NCBI RefSeq assembly: GCF_021869535.1
Contig: NW_026262712.1
Coordinates: 98,096,140 to 98,160,139 of the forward strand
Direction of reading: 5' to 3'
DNA: 64,000 nucleotides
Source: Mytilus californianus
Lineage: Eukaryota > Mollusca > Bivalvia > Mytilida > Mytilidae
Shown here one piece after another: positions 19,298 through 32,545 of the stretch. Below the pieces are notes generated by a model. The model saw only the letters and a program-made list of their open reading frames with translations, searched no databases and was not told the origin of the DNA. The translations under genes and the position numbers were made by a program. The stretch's first letter is position 1. Every line of letters starts with the position of its first letter.

Positions 19298-20192
19298 GTA
19301 AGTAAGAGCTCGTTATAAAGACTCTAGAAATGTTTTTATAAATGGTTTATTCTAATTAAGTCTATATCTTAACTTTTCTCTTTTAATCAAACATGTATTT
19401 ATTATGCAATTGATCAGAACTATTTAGTCTATACATCCATTAGTACCAAATATACTGATGTTATTGTCTAAATGTTTGTGTTGTTTCTATAATTAACAAC
19501 AATATTGTGTGGTAAATTATGAAAATATTTATTAGATTTATTTGCCTACTATAACTTATAATAGATATGATTTGTTTGGTATTAAAATGCTCAAAATGTC
19601 AAGACCTACTTTCCATTGTCAGAAAAATGATCAGACTCCTGATAGAAGTTCAAGATTGCTTTTTTATAAATTTTGTACTTCCCTAGCTCTATCACTTACG
19701 ACAGGTTAAGTATCTACTACGCAAGAGAAGCAATCCCGTCACACTTCCCCATCTCAAAGAGTCATTAACATATGACTCTTCAAAATACAAACGCTGGCTA
19801 GATATCGTCTCTTAATCACTATGGGTATTTTAGTCGGGCACCAAATGTAACCAGAGAGCATGATTCATATAAAGTGTGATTTAAATTGGCAGAGTACTAT
19901 GTAGCTAGCTAGAGAAAAAAAATGAAATTATTCCATGTTTGCCATTCATTCAACATTAAATGTGAATTGGTCGTTTCAGAATCTAAAGGGCTATGGGTAA
20001 TTCTATTGTTAGTTCCCCATAATGAAAATAACGTCACATAAGATATGCTTGTCCCAGCACAATAGATTCAAACATTACAGAAAAAAATCAGAAATTTTAT
20101 GAACTGAGCTACTGTTGGAGGCCTCAATCTATTGATTAGATACTTCATATATTCTGAGGGGGATAATGATAAAATAGAAATTCCAAACTTCC

Positions 20193-20407
20193 GCAGATTC
20201 ATTTATTTTCTTGGGTACAGACATTTGTGGATTGAGGAATAAATATATTTTCGTGGATATTTGATTTCATGGTTTTGTCAAAGTTTTTATACAAATTACA
20301 AGCCTATAGACAATTTGTACTTTGTTGAACATTTATATTCGTGGTTCACCTGTACCCACGAAACCAACAAAAATTGGTATCCCACGAATACTAATGAATC
20401 CACAGTA
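20193..20407. mobile_element. MITE related to 3725-4556, decayed
   Basis: Right end ACTAATGAATCCACAGTA and left end CGCAGATTCATTTATTTTCT are imperfect inverted repeats, with internal TCGTGG and CCACGAA words like the element at 3725-4556. The right TA flank is intact; the left end is mutated. Confidence 0.65.
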
Positions 20408-20714
20408 TGTCATGTAACACCGTATTCTCTGAATGAAACAGAACACCTTTCTAATGTTCCATCCAATGTACAAAGTATTGCATGTGACCAACCTTCAGAA
20501 TGCTTGTTCAATTTAATTAGAATTATAGCTCTCATTATGTTCTTAGATTTTAGGATTATTTTTTAACCCTTTGCATACACAACCTTTGATGGTCAGAATG
20601 AATTAGGCATGCACTTCATAGAAATATTATTTTAAATTAATTGTACAAACTGTCTGCATGTACACCTACTTTTTGGTCATTCTACAATGTGCTATCTAAT
20701 GATATATGATACCA

Positions 20715-20775
20715 GGCTTGAACTTTTGTGGATAGTTGTCTCATTGGCAATTATACCTCATGTCCTTATTTTTAT
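20715..20775 (+). repeat. End fragment of the dispersed mussel-type repeat
   Basis: GATAGTTGTCTCATTGGCAA then TCCTTATTTTTATATA, the common end of the family at 11935-12128. Confidence 0.55.
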
Positions 20776-22859
20776 ATAGAATAATTCTTCATACTAAGAC
20801 TTGTTCAAGATTTGCAGACCTTCTAAGAGTAAACAGTCTAAAACTGTTAAAAATTCCACACTTTGGTGCATTTATCTTGTCATATCTCTTGTTTGCTTTA
20901 TATTTGATCTTTTGAGATGTGTTCACAATATTTGGATCTTTTAAGATACAGTCCATTCAGATTTTTTTGATTTATTTATTAGTTGTTCTAGAGTTATGGG
21001 ACTTGAATTGTTAAAATTTTGCTTGGACTTTTAGGTACATGACCTGTTCTAGAAAATTCATGTTTGTTCCAATTTGGATCTTTATAAAGGAAAAGGTGTG
21101 ATAAAGCCACTTTTTTGGCCCATTGAATTCGGAAATCAAAAAGTATTTTAAAACTAACAAATAACATGCATCATATGTTCATAAGACATTTATCTGCCAG
21201 ACACCAGTATTTATGTTTTTGGATATTGTCTTACATGTTGGCATAATGGCTTTAATTTTTTTTTACATTTAGTGCAAAACAACAAAAACTGCCAAAAAAG
21301 ACTCATTTGGAGATCTTGTCATTAAAATTTAGATATTATCAACAGCTTTACCCCAAAAGATATTTTGCAACAATATATATTATATTTTAAGATGTATACG
21401 TGTTTGTAAAAACATTATTTTGGATAAAGCTGTTGCTAATATATTTTATGACCAAAAACTATGCTTAAACTGCCATTTCAGGTTAATTTAGACATGTTTA
21501 TGATGTCATAGTGACATCACAAGTATCTTTTCTATACTTAGGTGTCTAGATTTATATTACCTGTAACCTGTGCATTTATTGGTAACAATAATTTTGAAAG
21601 GGTTGAATAAGTTTGCTATTTTTACACTTACAGGGGATATAGATAATGGCTCTTATCATGCCTCCTCCTTTTGTACTTTTAGAAATGTTCAGTTCTATAC
21701 GAACAAATTTTCTTTCAATTTTTTGGATTTTTTAATTGTCATTCCTCATGATCAGTAGTCCGAATACTGATAACATTAGCTGTATTTAGGTTGTTGGCTT
21801 TAGACCACAATTAATTGCCATTGTTCGTGAATATAGATCCCAAGTATTATATGGGGTATTTCTTCCTTATTTTTCTTTACACTATTTTCTTATGTGGTCC
21901 TATAAGCTGCATATATATATATATACTGAAATAAGTAAAAAATGAGAGAAAAATTATTGTTGAAAGTGAAAGCATCGACTTAGCCAAAGTGAAAGTAGGG
22001 CAGAAATTAGCCTTCAGCATTTATTCAAAACTCACCCTTGGCATGTTTTCAGGCCATTCAAGAGAGAAATCAGCAATGGATTGTGCTGGGACAAGCATAT
22101 TTTATTAGAATAATAATGGTCTATGAACAGTAGATTTTATTTCATGTTTGAACAGATGTACATTTTTAAATTCAATTTGACTTTTAAAAAGAAAAACATT
22201 ATGACCGATGGTAAAAGTAATTGTGGTCTGAGGCCTGTTCTAAATAGCTGTTTTTACACATTTATATTTATTGAGTTATCTCCTTTTGGATACTGACAGA
22301 AATTTGTATGCAGTTGAAAAGTTGTAATAGTAATTATATTAAAACATTTAGCTGACAATTATTTGATAATTATAGTATTAAATGATAACAGAATGGCAGA
22401 AATAACCTTTAAACAATAACTAACTATAACTGACCAGAAAAAAATTCCACAGTTGTTAAAACTTTTGGCATCACATAGTATTTAATTATTTGAATATCCG
22501 CCATGAAGTGGTAATGATGAAGATAGAAATAGAATAGTTATTCATTTGTTAACAAACTTAATTGAAAACTAGCAAAAAATTCCACTCTCAGAAATGATAT
22601 TGAGCATTAGAATGTTGAAAATAAATTAGTTAATATAGTTTTAGTAATAATTCTGTAATTAAATATTGAAGTTTGACAATTGTTTCCCAGCTGTACAAAT
22701 AATTGTTGTAATAAGAAGACTATTATTGTGAGGCATTATTTCAGATCAATTGCTCCATAACTTTGAAGTTATCTTAGCTTTTTCTAGAAAAATTACTTTT
22801 AGTTGAAGGGCTAAATTCATTTGATAAACATATTGTGATAGCAGAATTGTTAATCATCC
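20776..22859. other. Intron, diverged dispersed monomers
   Basis: 20800-21560 contains decayed repeated phrases (GTTCTAGAGTTATGGGACTT, CATTTTTTGGCC and similar) typical of old core-repeat elements. Nothing coding recognised. A 21-bp inverted match to 20043-20063 lies at 22080-22100. Confidence 0.35.
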
Positions 22860-25800
22860 AGTTCAATTGGGGACAAATATTTAGAGAATGCCCCACTGTT
22901 TTCCATAGTCTGATAGGAAAAACATGTTAGGAGAATGCAACACTATTTGTTCCCAGTTTAATAAAGTATTTGGAGAATGCCACACTATTTTTCCCTAGTC
23001 TAATAATGTATTTTGGAAATGCCACACTATTTTTTCCTAGTCTAAAAATGTATTTGGAGAATGCCACACTAGTTATTTTCAGCTTGATTATATTAAATGA
23101 ACACAACATTATTTGTCCCCAGTCTGATCATGTATAAGGAAAATACAAAACAAATTTTCCCTTTCTGATGGGGGACACATGTTAAAAGAATACCAGTTTA
23201 ACTATCCCCATCTAATTATACATATAGAGAATGTCACACATTTTGTTCCCAGTCTGATTTGGGACACATGCACAAAGAATGCCACACTTTTTGTTCCCAG
23301 TCTGATTTGGGACACATGTACAGAGAATGTCACACTTTTTGTTCCCAGTCTGATTTTGGACACATGTACAGAGTATGCCACACTATTTGTTGCCAGTCTG
23401 ATTTGGGACACATGCAAAAAGAATGCCATACTTTTTGTTCCCAGTCTGATTAGGAGAATGCTGCAATATTTGTCCCCAGTCTAATTACAAAAATGCAACT
23501 CAATTAGTCCCCGGTCTGATTATGTATTAGGAGAATGCCACACTATGTGTCCGCAGTCTGATTAGGAGAATGTCACACTATTTGTCCCCAGTCTGACTAG
23601 GAGAATGCCACACTATTTGTACCAATCTGATTATGTATTATGAGGTTGCCAAACTTTTTGTCCCAGTCTGATATTGTATTAGGAGAATATCACACTATTT
23701 ATCCATAGTCTGATTATGTATTAGGAGTCTGATTATGTATAAGAATGCCACAATATTTGTCAATAGTCTAATTTTGTATTAGGAGAATGCCACACTTGTA
23801 TTATAAGGACCACATATAAGGAAAAAGCCACACTTTTGTCCCCAGTATTATAAGGACCACATGTTAGGAGAAAGCCACACTATTGATCCCCAGTATTATA
23901 AGGAACACATGTTAGGAAAAAAGCCACACTATTGATCCCCAGTATTATAAGGAACACATGTTAGGAGAAAGCCACACTATTGATCCCCAGTACTATAAGG
24001 AACACATGTTAGGAGAAAGCCACACTATTGATCCCCAGCACTATAAGGAATACATGTTAGGAGAAAGCCACACTATTGAACCCCAGTATTATAAGGAACA
24101 CATGTTAGGAGAAAGCCACACTATTGATCCCCAGTATTATAAGGAACACATGTTAGGAGAAAGCCACACTATGACATCCCCAGTATTATAAGGAACATAT
24201 GTTAGGAGAAAGCCACACTATTAACAACCCCCAGTATTATAAGGAACACATGTTAGGAGAAAGCCACACTATAACATCCCCAGTATTATTAGGTACACAT
24301 GTTAGGAGAAAGCCACACTATTGATCCCCAGTATTATAAGGAACACATGTTAGGAGAAAGCCACACTATTACATCCCCAGTATTATAAGGTACACATGTT
24401 AGGAGAAAGCCACACTATTGATCCCCAGTATTATAAGGAACACATGTTAGGAGAAAGCCACACTATTGATCCCCAGTTCCCCAGTACTATAAGGAACACA
24501 TGTTAGGAGAAAGCCACACTATTGATCCCCAGTATTATAAGGAACACGTGTTAGGAGAAAGCCACACTATGACATCCCCAGTATTATAAGGAACACATGT
24601 TAGGAGAAAGCCACACTATTGATCCCCAGTATTATAAGGTACACATGTTAGGAGAAGGCCACACTATAATATCCCCAGTATTATAAGGAACACATGTTGG
24701 ATAAAAGCCACACTATAAAATCCCCAGTATTATAAGGAACAGGTTAGGAGAAAGCCACACTATTGATCCCCAGTATTATAAGGAACACATGTTAGGAGAA
24801 AGCCACACTTTTGTCCCCAGTATTATAAGGACCACTTGTTAGGAGAAAGCCACACTATTGATCCCCAGTATTATAAGGATCACATGTTAGGAGAAAGCCA
24901 CACTATTGATCCCCAGTATTATAAGGAACACATGTTAGAAGAAAGCCACACTATAAAATCCCCAGTATTATAAGGAACACATGTTAGGAGAAAGCCACAC
25001 TATTGATCCCCAGTATTATAAGGAACACATGTTAGGAGAAAGCCACACTATTGATCCCCAGTATTATAAGGACCACATGTTAGGAGAAAGCCACACTATT
25101 GATCCCCAGTATTATAAGGAACACATGTTAGAAGAAAGCCACACTATAAAATCCCCAGTATTATAAGGAACACATGTTAGGAGAAAGCCACACTATTGAT
25201 CCCCAGTATTATAAGGAACACATGTTAGGAAAAAAGCCACACTATTGATCCCCAGTATTATAAGGAACACATGTTAGGAGAAAGCCACACTATTGATCCC
25301 CAGTACTATAAGGAACACATGTTAGGAGAAAGCCACACTATTGATCCCCAGCACTATAAGGAATACATGTTAGGAGAAAGCCACACTATTGAACCCCAGT
25401 ATTATAAGGAACACATGTTAGGAGAAAGCCACACTATTGATCCCCAGTATTATAAGGAACACATGTTAGGAGAAAGCCACACTATGACATCCCCAGTATT
25501 ATAAGGAACATATGTTAGGCGAAAGCCACACTATTAACAACCCCCAGTATTATAAGGAACACATGTTAGGAGAAAGCCACACTATAACATCCCCAGTATT
25601 ATTAGGTACACATGTTAGGAGAAAGCCACACTATTGATCCCCAGTATTATAAGGAACACATGTTAGGAGAAAGCCACACTATTACATCCCCAGTATTATA
25701 AGGTACACATGTTAGGAGAAAGCCACACTATTGATCCCCAGTATTATAAGGAACACATGTTAGGAGAAAGCCACACTATTGATCCCCAGTTCCCCAGTAC

Positions 25801-27850
25801 TATAAGGAACACATGTTAGGAGAAAGCCACACTATTGATCCCCAGTATTATAAGGAACACGTGTTAGGAGAAAGCCACACTATGACATCCCCAGTATTAT
25901 AAGGAACACATGTTAGGAGAAAGCCACACTATTGATCCCCAGTATTATAAGGTACACATGTTAGGAGAAGGCCACACTATAATATCCCCAGTATTATAAG
26001 GAACACATGTTGGATAAAAGCCACACTATAAAATCCCCAGTATTATAAGGAACAGGTTAGGAGAAAGCCACACTATTGATCCCCAGTATTATAAGGAACA
26101 CATGTTAGGAGAAAGCCACACTTTTGTCCCCAGTATTATAAGGACCACTTGTTAGGAGAAAGCCACACTATTGATCCCCAGTATTATAAGGAACACATGT
26201 TAGAAGAAAGCCACACTATAAAATCCCCAGTATTATAAGGAACACATGTTAGGAGAAAGCCACACTATTGATCCCCAGTATTATAAGGAACACATGTTAG
26301 GAGAAAGCCACACTATTGATCCCCAGTATTATAAGGACCACATGTTAGGAGAAAGCCACACTATTGATCCCCAGTATTATAAGGATCACATGTTAGGAGA
26401 AAGCCATACTATTGATCCCCAGTATTATAAGGAACACATGTTAGGAGAAAGCCACACTATTGATCCCCAGTATTATAAGGAACACTTGTTAGGAGAAAGC
26501 CACACTATAACATCCCCAGTATTATAAGGAACACATGTTAGGAGAAAGCCACACTATAACATCCCCAGTATTATAAGGTACACATGTTAGGAGAAAGCCA
26601 CACTATTGATCCCCAGTATTATAAGGAACACATGTTAGGAGAAAGCCACACTATTGATCCCCAGTATTATAAGGAACACATGTTAGGAGAAAGCCACACA
26701 ATAATATCCCCAGTATTATAAGGAACACATGTTAGGAAAAAGCCACAATATTTATCCCCAGTATTATAAGGAACACATGTTATGTGAAAGCCACACTATT
26801 TATCCTCAGTTTTATAAGGAACACATGTTAGGAAAAACCCACACAGTAATATCCCCAGTATTATAAGGAACACATGTTAGGAGACAGCCACACAATAATA
26901 TCCCCAGTATTATAAGGAACACATGTTAGTAGAAAGCCATATTATTTATCCCCAGTATTATAAGGAACACATGTTAGGAAAAAGCCACATTATTTATCCC
27001 CATTATTATAAGGAACACATGTTATGAGAAAGCCACAATATTTATCCCCAGTTTTATATGGAACACATGTTAGCAAAAACCCACCCAGTAATATTCCCAG
27101 TATTATAAGGAACACATGTTAGGAGACAGCCACACAATAATATCCCCAGTATTATAAGGAACACATGTTAGGAGAAAGCCACACTATTTATCCCCAGTAT
27201 TATAAGGAACACATGTTAGGAAAAAGCCACAATATTTATCCCCAGTATTATAAGGAACACATGTTATGTGAAAGCCACACTATGTATCCCCAGTTTTATA
27301 TGGAACACATGTTGGCAAAAACCCACACAGTAATATCCCCAGTATTATAAGGAACACATGTTAGGAGACAGCCACACAATAATATCCCCAGTATTATAAG
27401 GAACACTTGTTAGGAGAAAGCCACCATATTGATCCCCAGTATTATAAGGATCACATGTTAGGAGAAAGCCACACTATTTATCCCCAGTATTATAAGGAAC
27501 ACTTGTTAGGAGAAAGCCAGACTATTGATCCCCAGTATTTTAAGGAACACATGTTAGGAGAAAGCTACACTATTTATCCACAGTATTATAAGGAACACAT
27601 GTTAGAAGAAAGCCCTCATATTTTCCCCCAGTATTATACGGGCCACATATAAGGAGAAAACTACACTATTGATCCCCAGTATTTTAAGGAACGCATGTTA
27701 GTAGAAAGCCACACTATTGATTCTCAGTATTATAAGGATCACATGTTAGGAGAAAGCCACACTATTTATCCCCAGTAGTATACGGAACACATGTTAGGAG
27801 AAAGCCACCCTATAATATCCCCAGTATTATAAGGAACACATGTTAGGGAA
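22860..27850 (+). repeat. 48-bp satellite array, about 5 kb
   Basis: From about 23800 the 48-bp unit TTAGGAGAAAGCCACACTAT...CCCCAGTATTATAAGGAACA is repeated some 80 times. 22860-23800 holds diverged 40-50-bp relatives (GAATGCCACACTATTTGTCC). The unit is three-fold divisible and reads LGESHTIDPQYYKEHM, giving open runs up to 93 codons; variants with ACATCCCCAG break them, so it is not coding. 23881-24885 recurs at 25194-26198 almost unchanged (offset 1,313 bp), including a rare 'CCCCAGTTCCCCAGTACT' unit. The right part (26700-27850) is more diverged. Confidence 0.95.
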
Positions 27851-27879
27851 AATTTATGTGATTCTTATATTAAAACTTT

Positions 27880-27960
27880 ATCTTTAGAACTATCAACATA
27901 AAATCAATCATAGTTAGTAAAGCAGGTGAGACATTTTAGAGTGTGCAGTCTTGTCTGTTG
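27880..27960 (+). mobile_element. Right-end fragment of a GTCTCGC-family element
   Basis: AGTAAAGCAGGTGAGACATT then GTGTGCAGTCTTG, the same as the right end near 32045-32085. It abuts the satellite array. Confidence 0.55.
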
Positions 27961-28009
27961 TTGTTGTTACAGAAATTATCCCATTGGTTTTCTCTTTTAA
28001 ATTGTTTCA

Positions 28010-28165
28010 CATATTCATCCCTGAGCCTTTTAAAGCTTATTAGTACATCCTAAGTTTTGATCATTGTTGAAGGCTAAATGCTGAAATGTAATTGTTCACA
28101 TCTTTGTCCTTTGGCCAAATAGATAGTTCTGTCTTATAGGCCAAAACATGAACTCTCCTTATTTT
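28010..28165 (+). repeat. Dispersed mussel-type repeat copy, decayed
   Basis: GAGCCTTTTAAAGCTTATTA, CATTGTTGAAGGCTAAATG, then ACATCTTTGTCCTTTGGCC. Same family as 11935-12128. Confidence 0.5.
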
Positions 28166-30120
28166 AAAATTAATTGCAGCAACATGTCCAGGGTAATTTG
28201 TGACATATACAAATGTATTAGGTTATAAGAAGACATGATTTTTATTTCATCAGTAGTAATAAGTAATGTGATATAATTGTAAGCAGCTTTGTAACAGTTT
28301 TGTTTTAACCTGTGATTTTGTCATCTGTAATGCATGCGCTGATACTTTTAATTTGTTCATGAACAGATTAGTAAACAAGAATTATAGACACTTGCATGTA
28401 CTTAGTGAAACAATACTGGATTATATTTTAGAACATGAACTGTAGATGAATTTCTACTTTTTCAGGTTAAAAAAAGACAATTTTTTTAAGCATTTAACGT
28501 GTACTTTGAATCCTTGAAACACACCTGTCAACTGTGTACAAATAAAAGCATTTACCAAAAAGGAGAACAATATAACTTTGCATTATGACTACCTACATGA
28601 AATGCAGGTCTAGTATGATTTTACAGTGTTGCATTATAATCAACCCTAAGATCTTTAAAATATAGTTTATAATTCATACAAGACTTATTACAGTAATTTT
28701 CAGTTTAAGAAAACTTTCCTCAGTTTTGAACTATAACACTATGAATAGATGACCAGTTAAATTACATTAGATGGCAAAGCAAGTGATTGGTATTGGTCAC
28801 TCTAAATATTGTCCAAAATATGCATGAAATACCTGCAACTTGATATTAAGAAAACAACAATCAATTCATCAATAACCCTAAAGACTTGTTTCTGGTTTTG
28901 TGCCTTAATGAGACAACAACCCAATGACAAAATTAACCAAAATACATCAAAGATGTAACATACATTCTTCAACAATAGACAGGTGTCTATATAATATGTC
29001 AATTTTAGCTCTAAATTGTTCTGGGTCTATTATAGTTGTAAATAAATAGAAGTAAATCAAAGATCTACCACCATATTCTCCAAAAATAAAAGAAAACATT
29101 AATATATAAAATACACAACGAGTAAGGAGGTTCATAACTTGGGGCATAACATCAGGGAAGCGGAGGGGACATGGGGGAGGGGAGAGGACATACAATTTGT
29201 GGGGTAAACTTGTTTTTTTACCTGTAAGTTTATTATTTTATGAGAATAGGAAATAGTGAATGCACTAACTTCCAAAATAGTCTCAACAAGTAAAAAAGGA
29301 TAGGGAAACACTTAATAAACAGTTGAATCAACAAATAAATTGTAATTTTCTGTTATCTGTGTTCAGTCAAGAAAGGATATGCAGATTAAGTGTTAAACAA
29401 TATTAAATTTCTGCTCAGTTTCCTCAAACAATTTACATTAAAAATACTTTTTTATTCAAGTTGAATCATTTAAATTTAAATGTATTAAATTCAGACTGAC
29501 AAATCCATGCACAATTCATTAAATAAGTAATCATAAATTTAATTTGAGAGTTTTATTAAGTATTAAGTGGATGAAGAATAAGACAGATCTGTTGACCTCG
29601 TCAAGGTCGTTCATTCAATCTACTTTATTTTAATCCTACTTTATATCTGGTGGTTATGGATAACTTTTCTGTCTCCTTATGTTAGTTTTACAACCTATTG
29701 TTAACTGCTGCATACCACAATGTTACGATTTATAACACTACTTATAGGGAATGTTTAAATCCTGCCATAATATTGCAGTTTAAGATGCCTGGTAAGTTAA
29801 TTTTCCAACTTTTTTCAGTTTTTTACGGGTCAGGGAGATTGAGTATCTATTCTTCATTAGAGATCAAGCTATAAGTCCAGGGAATGGCATTCTATTAATT
29901 GCAAGTGATAAGTTAAATGTGAAGAAAAAATGCTGTCAGTTTTGAAGACTTAACAATATATATGTGAATACTCCATATTTTCTCAGAGGCTGAGTTATAA
30001 TTTGATCTAGAATAAAATCGTTGTAGTCTGATTTGTATTGTTTACATCTAGATTGCAGGTATTGAGGAGATCTGTCATGATTTTAGAATGCAGATTTATG
30101 TTACATTTTTGCCCAATTTT
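28166..30120. other. Intron, little recognised
   Basis: 28575-28650 shares CTTTGCATTATGACTA and ATGCAGGTC with 32420-32500, so both carry the same dispersed repeat. The rest is AT-rich without visible structure. Confidence 0.35.
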
Positions 30121-30643
30121 TGTCTCACCTAGCTGTCACAGTATGCGAGACATAGGTATTACTATTCGGCGGTGGCGGCAGCTTAAACTATTTGTATAAA
30201 GCTTTATATTTCAGAAGGTAGAAGACCTTGATGCTTCATATCTTGTATGCAGATACCTTATGTTGCGAAGTTTCTGTCAATCATATGTCTGTTGTCCTTG
30301 GCCCCATTTTCATGGTTCAGCGACTGCTTGAAAAATAAATTGAGTTTTTTTGTCATGTGAATTTCTCACTTATTATGAGTAATAGGATAACTATATTTGG
30401 TATATGGGTGCCTTGCAACGTCTACATGTCTGTCACACAGAGTTCACCTGACCTCGACCTCATTTAATGTATCAGTGATCAAGGTTATAAAGTTACATGA
30501 TTAGGTCCATTTCTCAAATAATATAAGCAGTAGGTCAACTATATTTGGTGTATGGAATGATTGTAATGGGTACATGTCAGTCTGGCAGGTTCCATCTGAC
30601 CTTGACCTCATTTTCATGGTTCATTGGTCAATGTTAAGTTTTT

Positions 30644-31687
30644 ATACGACCGCAAAAAAATTTGTGGTCGTATATTGGTATCATGTGGTCGTCGTAGTTG
30701 TTGTCGTCAGCGTCGTCCGAAGACATTTGGTTTCCGGCCAATAACTTTAGTAAATATAAATAGAAATCTATGAAATTTAAACACAAGGTTTATAACCACA
30801 AATGGAAGGTTGGGATTGATTTTGGGGGTTATAGTCCTAACAGTTTAGGAATTAGGGGCCAAAAAGGGGCCCAAATAAGCATTTTTCTAGTTTCCAGACA
30901 ATAACTTGTGGAACGGTGTAATGGATCTCTCTGAAATTTTACCACAAGTTTCCATACCACAAAGGGATGGTTAGGATTGGCTTTGGGGGGTCATGGCTAA
31001 ACTGTTTAGGAATTAGGGGCAAAAAAGGGGGAAAAACAAGGGTTTCCTGGTTAATGGACAATTAAAAAAAAGTACAATGTTATGTTTTGCTTTTAATTTA
31101 TGTATAAAGAAATGTTGTATTGTCTTGAGGTGATTAGCTGTCAATTTATTTTTAAAAGTTACTATTTAAAAATGCTGATTAAGGAATATTAATTTTAGCC
31201 ATGATTATGTATGTCATTTTCTATTTTAAGACTTTTATGATGTATTTAAATGGGTAATTATGGTTGCAAACTCCATTGGAAATTTGAATTGAATTTTTTT
31301 GGGGTAAAAAAGAAATTGTGAGCGGGGACAATTTTTTTTCATTTCAGATTTCAGAAATTTTAAAGAAAATTTCTTCAAATATTTTTAAAAAAGGGGGGGG
31401 GGGGTCAATTCGCAACAACATAGTGTATTGCACAAAAGCAAAAAAAAGGGGGGGGGGGTCAATTCGCAACAGCATAGTGTATTGCACAAAAGCAAAAAAT
31501 TGAATATAAATTCAAGTCATATAACCAATTCTAAGTTCTTTGACTACAGTTATTCTGTGTCAAATATTTAATTACAATCCAAATTCAGACCTGTATCAAG
31601 CGCGAATATTGTGTCCATTTTTGCCTCAACTGTTCAGGGTTGGACCTCTGCGGTCGTATCCAGCTGTGCTGGGCGAAGCAATTTATT
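30644..31687 (+). mobile_element. HINE-like element with ATACGACCGCA ends, nested
   Basis: Left ATACGACCGCA (30644-30654) and right TGCGGTCGTAT (31649-31659) are perfect 11-bp inverted repeats. A second inverted copy, TGTGGTCGTAT, lies just inside the left end. The right repeat is followed by the hairpin CCAGC-TGT-GCTGG (31660-31672) and a short tail. Two core monomers of about 165 bp (30725-31060) share GGTTGGGATTGATTTTGGGG-like and TTTAGGAATTAGGGGC words. The flanks join between T residues. This layout (sub-terminal inverted repeats, tandem core, 3' hairpin, T-T target) fits Helentron-derived HINEs. Confidence 0.78.
31385..31500 (+). repeat. Two-copy repeat with poly-G tracts
   Basis: A roughly 54-bp unit (A-tract, G-tract of 10-12, then GTCAATTCGCAACAACATAG) is present twice inside the nested HINE-like element. 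Homopolymer length is likely to vary or be mis-assembled. Confidence 0.8.
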
Positions 31688-32099
31688 GTGTTTTGGTCTG
31701 TTTTTCAAGTACTATAAGCAATAGGTCAACTATATTTGGTGTATGGAATAATTGCAAGGTGCACATATATGTCTGGCAGGTATCATTTGACCTTGATCTC
31801 ATATTTATGGTTCATTGGTCAATGTTAAGTTTTTGTGTTTTGGTCTGTTTTTCAATTAGCATACACAATAGGTCAACTATATTTGGTGTATAAAAAAATT
31901 GTAAGGTGTGTATGTCTGTCTGACACAATTATCTGACCTTGACTTCATTGTCATAGATTTTTGAAAATGTTAAAATTCTGAATTGCTTTTAGTATTCCCT
32001 TTATCTTTAAGACTTTCATAAAAGACATGAAATCAATGGTCAGTAAAGCAGGCGAAACATTTGAGTGACTGTGCACTCTTGATGTGATATTTCCCGTTT

Positions 32100-32545
32100 A
32101 CAGGCAGGACAATATATCTTTTACAAAAGTCAAGAGCAATTCAGTATGATTAATGATTAATTTAACTCATAAATTTTTGTTAAAAAAGCTGCAGTAAAAT
32201 AAACGTAAATTTTTATATACTCAATAAGTAACTAGTATGACTCAAGTCACCAAAATATATGTAATGCCATTATTGTGACACTCCAAATTAATGTAGTTGT
32301 GTTTTTATGCTGTCTGTCACTGCTTTTCTGTGTGTCTTTCAGTCTGACAGTCTGTGTACATGTCTCTCTGATACAAACCATCTACTATTAATTTTCTAAT
32401 GGAGTACATATGACCTTTTAACTTTGCATTATGACTATCTATGTGGAATGCAGGTCCAATATGATTTTCAAGTGTTGCCGTAATCAACCCTTGTGAGTTA
32501 TACCCCCTCAACTATCTCAAAATAGTTTTTTTAATTCTTTGAATA
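32100..32545. other. Intron with a dispersed repeat fragment
   Basis: 32405-32500 matches 28575-28650. Nothing else recognised. Confidence 0.35.

Larger units (their letters stand above)
30121..32085 (+). mobile_element. GTCTCGC-family element, split by a nested insertion
   Basis: Left end TGTCTCACC...GCGAGACATAGG (inverted pair), then tandem monomers of about 160 bp (GGTCAACTATATTTGGTGTA, TGACCTTGACCTCATTTTCA). The right end is GCAGGCGAAACATTTGAGTG. It is interrupted at 30644 and resumes at about 31688: the uninterrupted wording AAGTTTTTGTGTTTTGGTCT is seen intact at 31829. Non-coding; structure like Helentron-associated (HINE) elements. Confidence 0.72.

Noticed and set aside
23958..27652. 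Open runs of 60-93 codons (LGESHTIDPQYYKEHM)
   Set aside because: Satellite translation interrupted irregularly by frame-breaking units.
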